This document shows, in pieces, positions 31,950-41,090 of a DNA stretch of 64,000 nucleotides. A program made the position numbers and the translations under genes. The stretch is from contig JAFVGS010000015.1 of the NCBI GenBank assembly GCA_017474845.1, positions 1 to 64,000 of the forward strand, read 5' to 3'. Numbering within the stretch: position 1 is the stretch's first letter; the number at the start of each line of letters is the position of its first letter. The notes under the pieces were generated by a model that saw only the letters and a program-made list of their open reading frames with translations, had not been told where the DNA came from and made no database searches. The stretch is from Prevotella sp. (lineage in GTDB: Bacteria; Bacteroidota; Bacteroidia; Bacteroidales; Bacteroidaceae).

Positions 31950-33203
31950 TCACACCTCCATCAGCCACTTCCAAACCGGCACCACGGGTATTCCTTCCTC
32001 CGTGCCTTCTTCATCATAAGTAATCAGCAGGCACTTCCAGTCCTCGTGCGCCTTGGCATACTTAACCAGTGGTGGCACCTCCCTGTTGTATGTGGTCTCA
32101 TCCTTGATGCTGTAGGATACCTGTATGGCTAGCTTCTCGTCAGGCACAATGAAGTCTATCTCCTTCTCTGCGTTCAGATAATACACATTCTTCTTGCCAT
32201 ACCGCCTGCACAGTTCAACCGCCACCATGTTCTCCAATAGCGATGTCTCTGAGTTCATTAAGAACAGGTTCAGCAGTCCGTTGTCAACGAAGTAGTATTT
32301 CTTCTGTGTCTCTTTCTCCGTCAGCTTCCCCACCTCGTTCGCTATGGGCAGTATCAGCCAACTGTCAGAGGCGTATTCCGCATAGTCTATCGTAGTAGGC
32401 ACACTGATAGACGACCCTGTTGCCACTATCACGTTCTTCAGCCTGTTATAGGACAACGGTTGCTTTACGCTCTCCGCCATTTTCTTGATCAGGATGTTCA
32501 ACACCCTGTCGTTCTTAATGTTGTTTCGGGCGCAGATGTCGCCCAGATAAATCTTCTGATACAGGCTCGACAACATCGCCCGCTTGTTCTTAAACGACAG
32601 GATCTCTGGCAGACCGCCATAATAGAAGTACTCATTCAGATGTCGTTTCACCTCGCTTCTCTGGATGGTGTCATACTCCCAATGTTCTTTCAGATTCACC
32701 TGCTGCGCTGCCAGATACTCTTTGAATGAATATGGGTACACATCATAAATGAAGAAGCGTCCACCCAGTGTCGTTGCTACCTCCTTGCTCAGCATCTTCG
32801 CATTGCTGCCAGTCACATATACCCTGTATTTAGCATCAGTCAGTCTCCGCACAAACTTGTCCCAGTGCGGAATGTTCTGCACCTCGTCCAGAAACACTAC
32901 AGGCTTCTTACCATACAGTTCCAGATGGGCCTCCAGCAGACTGTTGAAGTCTTCCGTCTGGAATTCCGCCAGACGCTCATCCTCAAAGTCCACAAATAGA
33001 ATCTCGTCCCATCCTTTTCCTGCTGCCTGAAGTTGACGAACACGCTGATACAGCAGATACGACTTACCCGCATGTCTCACGCCAACTATCACATAGTTGC
33101 CGTTCTCTTCAAAGTCTATGGGACGATTCACAATCACCGCCTCATCCACTTCGCGCTGCTTACTAATCAAGCACTGTTTGATGACATCTTTACTGATACT
33201 CAT
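31950..33203 (-). CDS. AAA-family ATPase with DUF4143 domain
   Basis: A 417-residue protein. Walker A is GVRHAGKS (41-48), Walker B VVFLDEVQN near 103-111, and a sensor-like VYVTGSNAKML near 130. The C-terminal half is a DUF4143-type module (YGGLPEIL near 195, KKYYFVDNGLLN near 305, and the PD-(D/E)XK-like segment KEIDFIVPDEKLAIQVSYS near 345-363). Such ATPases are common in Bacteroidetes and archaea, with an unknown role; some are linked to mobile DNA. It stands alone, with a -7 box TAACTTTG at 33259-33252. Confidence 0.87.
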   Translation of the reverse strand: MSISKDVIKQCLISKQREVDEAVIVNRPIDFEENGNYVIVGVRHAGKSYLLYQRVRQLQAAGKGWDEILFVDFEDERLAEFQTEDFNSLLEAHLELYGKKPVVFLDEVQNIPHWDKFVRRLTDAKYRVYVTGSNAKMLSKEVATTLGGRFFIYDVYPYSFKEYLAAQQVNLKEHWEYDTIQRSEVKRHLNEYFYYGGLPEILSFKNKRAMLSSLYQKIYLGDICARNNIKNDRVLNILIKKMAESVKQPLSYNRLKNVIVATGSSISVPTTIDYAEYASDSWLILPIANEVGKLTEKETQKKYYFVDNGLLNLFLMNSETSLLENMVAVELCRRYGKKNVYYLNAEKEIDFIVPDEKLAIQVSYSIKDETTYNREVPPLVKYAKAHEDWKCLLITYDEEGTEEGIPVVPVWKWLMEV

Positions 33204-33251
33204 ATAAATTATATTTTATAAGAATCTTACGATTTTATTAAGTTTGGCTTA

Positions 33252-33259
33252 CAAAGTTA
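33252..33259 (-). promoter_or_regulatory. -7 box of the AAA/DUF4143 ATPase gene
   Basis: The minus strand reads TAACTTTG, about 50 bp upstream of the start codon. No clear -33 element is seen. Confidence 0.5.
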
Positions 33260-33770
33260 GGCATTTCCTATAAAACTAAATTAATAAACTCGGGATTATT
33301 GCAATATTTTCACACTTTTTATCACAAACCATTGTTTTTTTACCTCCAAAGTGAATATTATCCATCTCAGCCCAGAGTGAAATGCTGGGAGAGGCGGGTT
33401 TCATTTAAATATTTTGACAAAGACTTTGGTGGACTTCCCAATTTCCCATTTTCCTATTTTCCCATTTTCCTATTTGGGTTGTTTGATTGTCTTGGGTGCA
33501 ACAAATAATTGGATGGGACGAATAGGATTGTGAGAGGGAAGTAATATAAAATTATCAGTTATATTTATATAATTATAATTTTATATATATTATAATATAT
33601 ATAAAATCTTATACGACTATTTCCTTTCTCGCCGCGAAATGCAAAATAGTACGATGGGAAAATAGGAAAATGGGAAAATTGTGAGATTAATGCTCAATAC
33701 TGAATAATCGTCATCATATAATAAATACATCTAAACAGGGGAAGAATGTTGATGAAATATTCTTATATAT
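33260..33770. other. Intergenic stretch of repeats and AT-rich DNA
   Basis: No gene is visible. It contains a tccc attttccta tandem tract at 33437-33478, an AT-rich alternating tract at about 33545-33612, and an inverted copy of the first tract at 33653-33678. The two copies could pair across the AT-rich core. A cagcccagagtgaaatgctggg palindrome lies near 33368. A similar AT-rich tract lies upstream of HU-like gene 1. Confidence 0.5.
33437..33678. repeat. Inverted repeat pair flanking an AT-rich core
   Basis: cccattttcctattttcccat (given in two parts: cccattttccta and ttttcccat) at 33440-33470 is repeated inverted at 33653-33678. The 180-bp core is almost pure A/T in its middle. Units match the tract after the MATE gene at 20160-20200. 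Confidence 0.6.
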
Positions 33771-33772
33771 TT

Positions 33773-33798
33773 GAAAAATGTAGTACCTTTGTAGTGTC
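33773..33798 (+). promoter_or_regulatory. Promoter of HU-like gene 2
   Basis: The -7 box TACCTTTG lies at 33784-33791. The 26-bp block containing gtacctttgtagtgtc matches that of HU-like gene 1 at 25 of 26 positions. The leader to the start codon is about 170 nt and contains two aaaggcttttc units. Confidence 0.7.
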
Positions 33799-33967
33799 TA
33801 AGGAAATCCTGTTTGTCTTTGCAGCGGCAAGCCCTTCTCCCTCTGAGGGAACAGGCGCCTCCCGAAGAGAACAAAGGCTTTTCACTAAGCCGGCAAAGGC
33901 TTTTCGCGCGGAGAAACAAGGGATGATACTTAGCGGAATGTGTAATTTAAACAAACAATGTAAAGTT

Positions 33968-34636
33968 ATGGCAGTAAACACTATTGCATTTCCAGTTGCG
34001 GCCCGTCAGAACAAGAACGACGACTCTACCGCCTACGGCAAGTGGTTCCTCGTTCCCTACTGGCCTGAGACCCTGACCCTGCGCGGTCTGATTGAACGAG
34101 TGGCTTTCGACCAGAGCGTGTACTCACGCGACATCGTTGAGGGTGTGCTCCAGAAGCTGACCACCGTCATGGTGGAGCTCCTGAAGAGCGGACAGCCCGT
34201 GAAGTGGGACGGCCTCGGAACGTTCACCCCGAACATCAATTCGAAAGGTGTCGTTGAGCTCAACAGCGTTTCCGTAGACCAGATCGAGGGCGTGCGTATC
34301 AACTTCATCCCCGAGAACGCCAAGGGCGAGGAGCTGACCTCGAAGAAGTTCAAGGATCTGTGCACCTTCGAGGTACTGGGCTATCTCGAGACCACGAACA
34401 TCGGTACGAAGCAGAAGCCGAAATACCAGCGTGTGCTCTATCCGATTGACTACCAGGCTCCCGTGCCCGGCAACAACGGCGGTAGCAGTAGCGGCGGTTC
34501 GAACGGCGGCACCAGCGGTGGAACTACTGGCGGTGACAACGGCAGTAACACTGGCGGCGGGACCAACGGTGGAGACAACGGCGGTGGCGACAACGGTGGC
34601 GGTGGCAGCAACGGCGGCGGCAACGACGTGAACTAG
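33968..34636 (+). CDS. HU-like DNA-binding protein 2 with Gly/Asn-rich tail
   Basis: A 222-residue HU-family protein. The start at 33968 (MAVNTIAFPVAARQNK) is chosen over an upstream ATG because the upstream codons lie in repeat-like leader DNA. Residues 1-165 carry the HU-like fold (AYGKWFLVPYWPETLTLRGL near 22, quoted in part as AYGKWFLVP; PVKWDGLGTFTPN near 80), with more beta sequence after it (RINFIPENAKGEEL). The last 55 residues are Gly/Ser/Asn/Thr-rich and end GSNGGGNDVN, identical to HU-like protein 1. It is one gene with its own terminator and no smalltalk gene. Confidence 0.86.
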   Translation: MAVNTIAFPVAARQNKNDDSTAYGKWFLVPYWPETLTLRGLIERVAFDQSVYSRDIVEGVLQKLTTVMVELLKSGQPVKWDGLGTFTPNINSKGVVELNSVSVDQIEGVRINFIPENAKGEELTSKKFKDLCTFEVLGYLETTNIGTKQKPKYQRVLYPIDYQAPVPGNNGGSSSGGSNGGTSGGTTGGDNGSNTGGGTNGGDNGGGDNGGGGSNGGGNDVN

Positions 34637-34660
34637 TCCATGGATGATGGATGAGAAGGA

Positions 34661-34694
34661 TGGGGCTTGCAAGAACATTTGCGAGCCCCATTTA
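34661..34694 (+). terminator. Terminator of HU-like gene 2
   Basis: A 12-bp stem tggggcttgcaa / ttgcgagcccca with one G-U pair and a 6-nt loop lies 25 bp after the stop codon. Confidence 0.8.
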
Positions 34695-34759
34695 CCTAAT
34701 TATATTTTAAAATCACTTAAAACAAAGGCTAAAACGACGGATAATTCGGGAATTATCCT

Positions 34760-34767
34760 TACTTTTG
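34760..34767 (+). promoter_or_regulatory. -7 box of fhs
   Basis: TACTTTTG matches TAnnTTTG, about 25 bp before the start codon. A palindrome aattcgggaatt lies 10 bp upstream. Confidence 0.5.
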
Positions 34768-34791
34768 CGGCGCAATTAAAAATTATAAACG

Positions 34792-36471
34792 ATGAAGACT
34801 GACATACAGATTGCGCGGGAATGCGAATTGCTGCCTATTGGCGAGATCGCCACACAGCTGGGGATCGCCCCTGAAGAGATAGAGCCGTACGGACGCTATA
34901 TGGCCAAGGTGCCGGTGAGCCTGATCGACGAGAAGAAAGTGAAGAAGAGCCGTCTGATACTGGTGACGGCCATCAGTCCGACGAAGGCGGGCATCGGCAA
35001 GACCACCGTGAGCATTGGCCTGACACTGGGTCTGAACAAGATCGGCAAGAAGGCGGCGGTGGCCCTCAGGGAGCCGTCGCTCGGCCCGTGCTTCGGCATC
35101 AAGGGCGGTGCTGCCGGCGGCGGTTATGCCCAGGTGCTGCCGATGGAGAAGATCAACCTGCACTTCACCGGCGACTTCCACGCGGTGACCTCCGCGCACA
35201 ACACCATCAGCGCCCTGCTCGACAACTACATCTACCAGCATCGCAAGGAGGGTTTTTCGCTGCGAGAGATCTACTGGAAGCGCGTGCTCGACGTGAACGA
35301 CCGAAGCCTGCGCAACGTGGTGACGGGTCTGAGGGGCGACGGCGTGGTGAATGAGACGGGTTTCGACATCACCCCAGCCTCAGAGCTGATGGCCATCCTC
35401 TGTCTGGCAACGAGCGAGGAAGATCTGCAGCGTCGCATCGAGAACATCGTGCTGGGCGTCACCTCCGACGGTAAGCTGTTTAAGGTGAAAGATCTCGGCG
35501 TGGCAGGAGCCATCACCGTACTGCTCAGGGATGCCCTCAACCCGAACCTCGTGCAGACGACGGAGCACACACCCGCCTTCATCCACGGCGGACCGTTCGC
35601 CAACATCGCCCACGGCTGTTCGAGCGTGGTGGCCACGAAGATGGCCATGAGCTACAGCGACTATGTGGTGACGGAGGCAGGCTTCGGTGCAGACCTCGGC
35701 GCAGAGAAGTTCTTCGACATCAAGTGCCGCAAGGCCGGACTGCTGCCGCGACTGGTGGTCATCGTAGCCACCACCCAGGGCCTGAAGATGCACGGCGGCG
35801 TGGATCTCGATCACATCAAGGAACCGAATGCCAAGGGACTGACTGAGGGCCTGAAGAACCTGAACCGCCACATCCGCAACATGCAGGGCTTCGGACAGCC
35901 AGTGGTAGTGACGCTCAACCGCCACGATACGGATTTGGAGGAGGAAATCGCCATTGTGCGCAAGAACTGTGAGGATTTGGAGGTAGGCTTTGCCGTGAAC
36001 GAAGCCTTCCTCAAGGGTGGCGAGGGTGCCATTGAGCTGGCGCAGACCGTGGTCGAGACGATCGACAAGCAGCAGCCCCTGCCCATCCGCTTTACCTATA
36101 AGGAGACCGACCGTCTGGAGGACAAAATAGAGAAGGTGTGCAAGAGTATCTACGGCGCATCGGCCGTGGAATACGGCAAGACGGTGACGAAGAAACTGGA
36201 ATCGCTGCGCAAATCGTTTACCGACGACGACGGTGCCATCGCCCACTATCCCGTCTGCATCGCCAAGACGCAGTTCTCATTCTCAGCCGACTCGACGCGT
36301 TACGGCTCGCCCGAGGGATTTACCATCCGCATCCGTGATGTGATCCTGAACTGCGGCTCGGAGATGATCGTGGCCATCGCGGGTGACATGCTCCGCATGC
36401 CGGGACTGCCGAAGAGTCCGCAGGCGGAGCGCATCACCATTGTGAACGGAGAGATTGAGGGGTTGTCGTAA
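34792..36471 (+). CDS. fhs: Formate--tetrahydrofolate ligase
   Basis: A 559-residue ligase that makes 10-formyl-tetrahydrofolate from formate and ATP for one-carbon metabolism. The ATP-binding loop is TKAGIGKTT (64-72), with [20 protein letters not shown] near 99 (quoted in part: [10 protein letters not shown]) and HFTGDFHAV near 130, all typical. [16 protein letters not shown] near 300 is the folate-site region. Length is standard. The gene is alone, with a -7 box upstream and an inverted-repeat terminator downstream. Base composition is GC-rich. Confidence 0.96.
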   Translation: MKTDIQIARECELLPIGEIATQLGIAPEEIEPYGRYMAKVPVSLIDEKKVKKSRLILVTAISPTKAGIGKTTVSIGLTLGLNKIGKKAAVALREPSLGPCFGIKGGAAGGGYAQVLPMEKINLHFTGDFHAVTSAHNTISALLDNYIYQHRKEGFSLREIYWKRVLDVNDRSLRNVVTGLRGDGVVNETGFDITPASELMAILCLATSEEDLQRRIENIVLGVTSDGKLFKVKDLGVAGAITVLLRDALNPNLVQTTEHTPAFIHGGPFANIAHGCSSVVATKMAMSYSDYVVTEAGFGADLGAEKFFDIKCRKAGLLPRLVVIVATTQGLKMHGGVDLDHIKEPNAKGLTEGLKNLNRHIRNMQGFGQPVVVTLNRHDTDLEEEIAIVRKNCEDLEVGFAVNEAFLKGGEGAIELAQTVVETIDKQQPLPIRFTYKETDRLEDKIEKVCKSIYGASAVEYGKTVTKKLESLRKSFTDDDGAIAHYPVCIAKTQFSFSADSTRYGSPEGFTIRIRDVILNCGSEMIVAIAGDMLRMPGLPKSPQAERITIVNGEIEGLS

Positions 36472-36477
36472 GAAAGT

Positions 36478-36588
36478 AGCCACAGATTTCACAGATTCAC
36501 ACAGATAAAGAGATTATCACAGAAGGGTGATTCACGGAGGAATCTGTGGAAATCATATCTTCTGTGATAATCTGTGTAATCTGTGGCT
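36478..36588. terminator. Long inverted repeat, bidirectional terminator
   Basis: agccacagatt and agattatcacagaag in the left arm pair with cttctgtgataatctgtg and aatctgtggct in the right arm. It separates the convergent fhs and DUF5020 genes. Cacagatt-type repeats like this are typical of Bacteroidales intergenic DNA. Confidence 0.65.
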
Positions 36589-36592
36589 TTAT

Positions 36593-37315
36593 TTAGAAGT
36601 TCCACTTCAGGGCGACGGTCGGATTGATGAAGAACGACTGGTCGTCGTAGGTGTTGTAGATGAAGTTATTGCTGATCTCCACCTCGGAGCCGAAAGAGAA
36701 ATGATCGGTGACATTGTACCAGAACTGCGGCTCGGTGAGGATGACGAGCATACCGTGGTTCTCGTGGCCCGGGCGCCAGTTCACACCACGCCAGAAATCG
36801 ATGAAGCCCGAGAAGGTGCACTTCTTGTTGGCGAAGTTCAAGCCCCACACACCCGTCAGCTGGAAACTGTCATAGGCGGAGGTGTATTCGTAACTCTTGA
36901 AGAAACGCTTGTAGAGCAGCTGCACCGACCAGGTCTTCGAGAAGTCTTCATTATGGCCGTTGTAGGCAGCACCGAGGAGGGCGGCGTGCTGGAAGCTGCG
37001 GATGTCATCGCGACCCAGACCACCATTGTACTCGATGTGGGCAGAGAAAGGAGTCTCCTTGCCGAGCTTGAATTCACGGGAGATCTCGGTGTAGGCACTG
37101 CGGAAGAACTTGCTCGTGAGGTCGAGATCGACGAAGTAATACCATGAACCCCAGTTGTCGGCTTTGAACTGCTCGAGGGTGACGGTGACTTTCTGGCGTC
37201 CGGCCTCCTGATCGGGATAGATGTTACGACCGAAGTCGTAGTGCAACTGGATGTTCTGAGCACTGACCGTGAGGGCTGCTACAGCCATCAGGGCAAAAAC
37301 AAAAATCTTTTTCAT
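36593..37315 (-). CDS. DUF5020-family outer-membrane protein
   Basis: A 240-residue exported protein with a clear signal peptide (cleavage after VSAQ near residue 19). The mature part is made of alternating aromatic strands (WYYFVDLDL, WSVQLLYKRF, FSGFIDFWRG) and ends in Trp-Asn-Phe (ALKWNF), as outer-membrane beta-barrels do. Resembles the DUF5020 family of Bacteroidetes, related to nucleoside-channel Tsx-like barrels. The substrate is unknown. It follows lpxB by 2 bp on the same strand, an arrangement with surE that is common in the group. Confidence 0.82.
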   Translation of the reverse strand: MKKIFVFALMAVAALTVSAQNIQLHYDFGRNIYPDQEAGRQKVTVTLEQFKADNWGSWYYFVDLDLTSKFFRSAYTEISREFKLGKETPFSAHIEYNGGLGRDDIRSFQHAALLGAAYNGHNEDFSKTWSVQLLYKRFFKSYEYTSAYDSFQLTGVWGLNFANKKCTFSGFIDFWRGVNWRPGHENHGMLVILTEPQFWYNVTDHFSFGSEVEISNNFIYNTYDDQSFFINPTVALKWNF

Positions 37316-37317
37316 AC

Positions 37318-38430
37318 TTATTTTTTCAATAATTCTACGATTAATTTGGCGGCGTTGTCGGGTGCCTTTTGGGAGCCGAGGCGGCGAGAGACTTCGGCAT
37401 AGCCTTCGAGCATGCGGTCGCGGTCGGGACCCGAGAGAATCTTGGCAAGTTCTTGACGGATAAAGTCGACGGAATAGGTCTCGTCGAGCACCTCGGTGAC
37501 TATCTCACGGTCGGCAATGAGGTTGACGAGAGAGATGTATTTCACCTTGATGAGGCGTTTCCTCACATATGGGGCGATTTTCGGCAGGGGGAGTTTGTAG
37601 CAGACCACCTGCGGCACGCGGAAGAGAGCCGTTTCGAGGGTGGCGGTGCCGCTGGTGACAAGGGCGGCGTGGGCCTTCGAGAGTAGGGGATAGGTCTCGT
37701 TATAGACCACCTCCACACCACTCCCCTTGATGAAGGCGTTATAGTAGTCGGCGTCGATGCCCGGGGCACCGGCGAGGACGACACGATAGTCGGTCATATA
37801 GGGTTTCACGGCTGCAATCATCGTGGGGAGGTTGTCCTTGATTTCCTGGCGGCGGGAACCGGCAAGCAAGGCGATAATGGGCTTATCTTTCCCACCGGCA
37901 GGCGGTGAAGAAGCCAAAAATGAACGGACTTCATCCGCCGTGGGATTACCCACGTAATGAATGGGATAATGATGTTTTTTCTCGAAGAAGTCCACCTCGA
38001 AGGGCAGGATGGAGAAAAGTTCGTCGACGTCGCGGCGGATGTTCTTGATGCGGTGCTCCTTCCAGGCCCAGATCTTCGGGGAGATGTAGTAATAGACGGG
38101 GATGTTTGTCCGTGATTTTACATATTCGGCAATCTTCAAGTTAAAGCCCGGATAGTCTATAAGGATGACACAGTCGGGCTGCCACGAACGGATGTCCTGC
38201 TTGCAGAACTTCATGTTTTTCAAGATGGTCGGCAAGTGTAGCAGCACGGGAATCAGACCCATATACGCCAAGTCTCGATAATGGCGTACCCGTGTGCCGC
38301 CGACGGCCGTCATCAGGTCGCCTCCGAAAAATCGGAAGTCTGCCTCGTTGTCAATATTCTTCAACGCACGCATCAAGTGCGAGGCGTGGAGGTCGCCAGA
38401 GGCTTCACCGGCTATGAGGTAGTATTTCAT
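37318..38430 (-). CDS. lpxB: Lipid-A-disaccharide synthase
   Basis: A 370-residue GT19 glycosyltransferase that joins UDP-2,3-diacylglucosamine and lipid X in lipid A synthesis at the inner membrane. Motifs: AGEASGDLHASHLM at residues 7-20, FFGGDLM near 35, YYISPKIWAWKEHRI near 116, LAGSRRQEI near 190 and the sugar-nucleotide motif SGTATLE near 265. Residues about 170-180 (SSPPAGGKDK) form a loop that may be slightly longer than usual. surE lies upstream and the DUF5020 gene downstream. Confidence 0.95.
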   Translation of the reverse strand: MKYYLIAGEASGDLHASHLMRALKNIDNEADFRFFGGDLMTAVGGTRVRHYRDLAYMGLIPVLLHLPTILKNMKFCKQDIRSWQPDCVILIDYPGFNLKIAEYVKSRTNIPVYYYISPKIWAWKEHRIKNIRRDVDELFSILPFEVDFFEKKHHYPIHYVGNPTADEVRSFLASSPPAGGKDKPIIALLAGSRRQEIKDNLPTMIAAVKPYMTDYRVVLAGAPGIDADYYNAFIKGSGVEVVYNETYPLLSKAHAALVTSGTATLETALFRVPQVVCYKLPLPKIAPYVRKRLIKVKYISLVNLIADREIVTEVLDETYSVDFIRQELAKILSGPDRDRMLEGYAEVSRRLGSQKAPDNAAKLIVELLKK

Positions 38431-38456
38431 CTTGTTTATAGTTGATGGTTTATAGT

Positions 38457-39245
38457 TTATAGATGATTACCAAGATCCCAGGAGTCGATGAGGCTGATGG
38501 CGGAATGGGCGGTGAGGTCGATCTGGGTGGGGGTGATGGCGACATAATCGTGGTCGAGAGCCCAGCGGTCGGTGTCCTCGGCATCGGGCTCGTCGTTCTG
38601 GTAATGGCCCACCATCCACCAGTAGTCGTAGCCGCGGGGATGATGGCATTTTGTCACCTCGCCACCCCAAGTGCCATAGCCCATCCTACACACCTTAACA
38701 CCCCTAAAATCCCTACCTTCCCCTAACAATGGGAAGTTCACGTTCAGACAGACACCCTTGGGCAGGCCTTCGGCCAGCACCTTCGCCGTAATCTCACGGA
38801 TGAGCGGACGGAGGGGCTCGAAGTCGGCATCGTCGCGATGGTCGCAGAGCGAGAAGGCCACCGAGGGGATATACTTCATACAGCCCTCGAGGGTGACACC
38901 CATCGTGCCGCTGTAATGGGCATTGACGGAGGCGTTGTCGCCGTGATTGATGCCGCCGATGACCATGTCGGGCCTTCGGGGACAGATCTCTGACAAGGCC
39001 ATCTTCACGCAGTCGACGGGCGTGCCGTTGCACGACCAGATTTCGATACCATCGCGTTTCTCCCGCAGATGCAGCCTCAATGGCGTGGTGGCAGAGAAGG
39101 CACAGGAGAAGCCGCTGCGGGCGTCCTCAGGGGCACAGACAATGATGTCACCGTAGTCGGAAACCATCTCCACCAGCTGACGGATGCCCTTCGACTGATA
39201 GCCGTCATCATTGGAAATAAGTAGTAAAGGTCGTTTAATTTCCAT
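38457..39245 (-). CDS. surE: 5'/3'-nucleotidase SurE
   Basis: A 262-residue metal-dependent phosphatase acting on nucleotides. Metal ligands lie in ISNDDGY (D13 and D14), and near 90-105 in the GINHGDN and YSGTMG motifs. The segment LLGEGRD near residues 180-187, between NVNFP and FRGVKVCRMG, is a likely insertion. Its DNA (38701-38727) has the cccctaaaa-ccctac pattern also found at the start of the pectinesterase gene. A -7 box TAATTTTG (39274-39267) is shared in a divergent region with parA. Confidence 0.95.
   Translation of the reverse strand: MEIKRPLLLISNDDGYQSKGIRQLVEMVSDYGDIIVCAPEDARSGFSCAFSATTPLRLHLREKRDGIEIWSCNGTPVDCVKMALSEICPRRPDMVIGGINHGDNASVNAHYSGTMGVTLEGCMKYIPSVAFSLCDHRDDADFEPLRPLIREITAKVLAEGLPKGVCLNVNFPLLGEGRDFRGVKVCRMGYGTWGGEVTKCHHPRGYDYWWMVGHYQNDEPDAEDTDRWALDHDYVAITPTQIDLTAHSAISLIDSWDLGNHL
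38701..38727 (+). repeat. cccctaaaa-ccctac repeat in surE
   Basis: The segment reads cccctaaaatccctaccttc and matches 45644-45670 (pectinesterase signal peptide) over about 22 positions with 3 differences. It is antisense to surE and stays in frame. Confidence 0.5.
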
Positions 39246-39266
39246 AAAATATCAATGATTTGACTG

Positions 39267-39325
39267 CAAAATTACGAAAAAAGGTTTAAATGAAAGGGAT
39301 TTCTCATCGGAAATTAGTAACTTTG
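39267..39325. promoter_or_regulatory. Divergent promoters of surE and parA
   Basis: TAATTTTG on the minus strand (39274-39267) points to surE. TAACTTTG on the plus strand (39318-39325) points to parA. Both match TAnnTTTG. Confidence 0.6.
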
Positions 39326-39378
39326 TGCCCAAATTTCTCTATTTATATCAATTTAAGTTAGGATAATAAGGATTTAAG

Positions 39379-40143
39379 ATGGGAAAAATCATCGCATTAG
39401 CAAACCAGAAGGGCGGCGTGGGCAAGACGACAACCACCATTAACCTGGCAGCCTCACTCGCCACCTTGGAAAAGACCGTTCTGGTAGTAGACGCAGACCC
39501 GCAGGCCAACGCCTCCAGCGGACTGGGCGTCGACATCACGGAAGTGGAAAGCTCCATTTATGAATGTATCATCAACAAGGCAGACGTCAGGGATGCCATC
39601 TATACCACCGACATCGACGGGCTGGACATCATCCCCAGCCACATCGACCTGGTGGGCGCCGAAATCGAGATGCTGAACATGGAAAACAGAGAGAAGGTGC
39701 TGAAGAATGTGCTTGCACCCGTGCAGAACGATTACGACTATATCCTCATCGACTGTTCGCCGTCGCTGGGCCTCATCACCGTCAACGCGCTGACGGCTGC
39801 CGACTCGGTGATCATCCCCGTGCAGTGTGAGTACTTTGCCCTTGAGGGTATCAGCAAACTGCTGAACACGATCAAGATCATCAAGAACAAGCTGAACCCG
39901 CAGTTGGAGATCGAGGGATTCCTGCTGACGATGTACGACAGCCGCCTGAGACTGGCCAACCAGATCTACGACGAGGTGAAGCGCCACTTCCAGGAGCTGG
40001 TGTTCAAGACCGTCATCCAGCGAAACGTCAAACTGTCGGAGAGTCCCAGCCACGGTCTGCCAGTCATTCTTTACGACGCAGACTCTACAGGTGCCAAGAA
40101 CCACCTTGCCTTAGCACGTGAAATCATACAGAAGAATAAATAA
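39379..40143 (+). CDS. parA: Chromosome-partitioning ATPase ParA
   Basis: A 254-residue ParA/Soj-type ATPase. The deviant Walker A KGGVGKTT lies at residues 11-18, with VDADPQANASSGLG near 38 and the Walker B YILIDCSPSLG near 120. It drives origin segregation with ParB. parB follows after 5 bp. By eye I found no parS-like tgttNcacgtgaaaca in this window. Confidence 0.96.
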   Translation: MGKIIALANQKGGVGKTTTTINLAASLATLEKTVLVVDADPQANASSGLGVDITEVESSIYECIINKADVRDAIYTTDIDGLDIIPSHIDLVGAEIEMLNMENREKVLKNVLAPVQNDYDYILIDCSPSLGLITVNALTAADSVIIPVQCEYFALEGISKLLNTIKIIKNKLNPQLEIEGFLLTMYDSRLRLANQIYDEVKRHFQELVFKTVIQRNVKLSESPSHGLPVILYDADSTGAKNHLALAREIIQKNK

Positions 40144-40148
40144 ACCCT

Positions 40149-41069
40149 ATGGCTGTTAAGAAGAAATACGACCGTAATGTCCTCGGACGCGGACTGGACA
40201 ACATCGGCACAGGGAAGGGTCGAGGACTCGATGCCCTGATAGACACGAGTGACGTGAAGGCCCAAGGTTCGTCCAACCTCAGTGAGATCGCCCTCACGAT
40301 GATCTCGCCCAACCCCAACCAACCACGAACGGACTTCGACGAAGCTGCGCTGCAGGAACTGGCTGCCAGCATCCGTGAGATCGGGCTCATCACCCCCGTC
40401 ACCCTGAGGCAGATGGGAGAGAACGAATATCAGATCATCGCCGGTGAACGCCGTTGGAGGGCTGCCACCCTCGCAGGGCTCACCGCCATCCCCGCCTATA
40501 TCCGTACGGCAGAAGACGAGAAGGTGATGGAGATGGCACTCGTGGAGAACATCCAGCGTGAAGACCTGAACCCCATCGAGATTGCACTCGCCTACCAGCA
40601 TCTGTCGGAGACGACGGGAATGACACAGGAGAGGATCTCCTCGCGCGTCGGCAAGAGCCGCACGTCGATCACGAACTACATGCGCCTGCTGAAACTGCCC
40701 GCACAGATACAGATTGCGTTGAAGAACAAGGACATCGACATGGGCCATGCCCGTGCGCTGCTGGCCATCGACAGTCCGTCGACACAGCTCAAGCTGTTCA
40801 AGGAGATACAGCGCAACGGCTACTCCGTGAGAAAGGTGGAGGAGATGGTGCAGAAGCTGAAGAACGGCGAGAGCATACAGACCGTCAAGAAGTCGGACTC
40901 ACAGCTGTCGCTGGAATACAGCATCCTGCGCGACCGTCTGTCAGACCTCTTCAAGGTGAAGGTGCAGATGACCTGTTCGCCTCAGGGCAAGGGTAAGATC
41001 AGCATCCCGTTTTCCAACGAGGACGAGCTGGAGCATGTCATGAACATCATCGACAAGATCAAGAACTGA
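40149..41069 (+). CDS. parB: Chromosome-partitioning protein ParB
   Basis: A 306-residue ParB CTPase and DNA-binding clamp. The N-terminal domain has NPNQPRTDFDE near 57 and the CTP-binding boxes GERRWRA near 99 and ENIQREDLNPIE near 137. The helix-turn-helix follows (MTQERISSRVGKSRTSITNY near 158-177, quoted as ERISSRVGKSRTS), and a short C-terminal dimerisation domain ends the protein. It pairs with parA directly upstream. Confidence 0.96.
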   Translation: MAVKKKYDRNVLGRGLDNIGTGKGRGLDALIDTSDVKAQGSSNLSEIALTMISPNPNQPRTDFDEAALQELAASIREIGLITPVTLRQMGENEYQIIAGERRWRAATLAGLTAIPAYIRTAEDEKVMEMALVENIQREDLNPIEIALAYQHLSETTGMTQERISSRVGKSRTSITNYMRLLKLPAQIQIALKNKDIDMGHARALLAIDSPSTQLKLFKEIQRNGYSVRKVEEMVQKLKNGESIQTVKKSDSQLSLEYSILRDRLSDLFKVKVQMTCSPQGKGKISIPFSNEDELEHVMNIIDKIKN

Positions 41070-41090
41070 GAAAGAGGCGAGCGGTAAGAA

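Noticed and set aside
34410..34636. The ggcggt-rich tail DNA as a possible CRISPR-like or minisatellite array
   Set aside because: It is irregular codon repetition of Gly, Ser and Asn with no spacers. I saw no CRISPR array or cas gene anywhere in the window.
34124..34678. Frames of 184 and 66 aa within the Gly-rich tail of HU-like gene 2
   Set aside because: They are low-complexity Ala/Val/Thr translations of the repetitive ggcggt DNA in other frames.
39379..41069. A parS site near parAB
   Set aside because: I looked for tgttNcacgtgaaaca-like sequences around the genes and found none; a full motif scan would be needed to exclude it.
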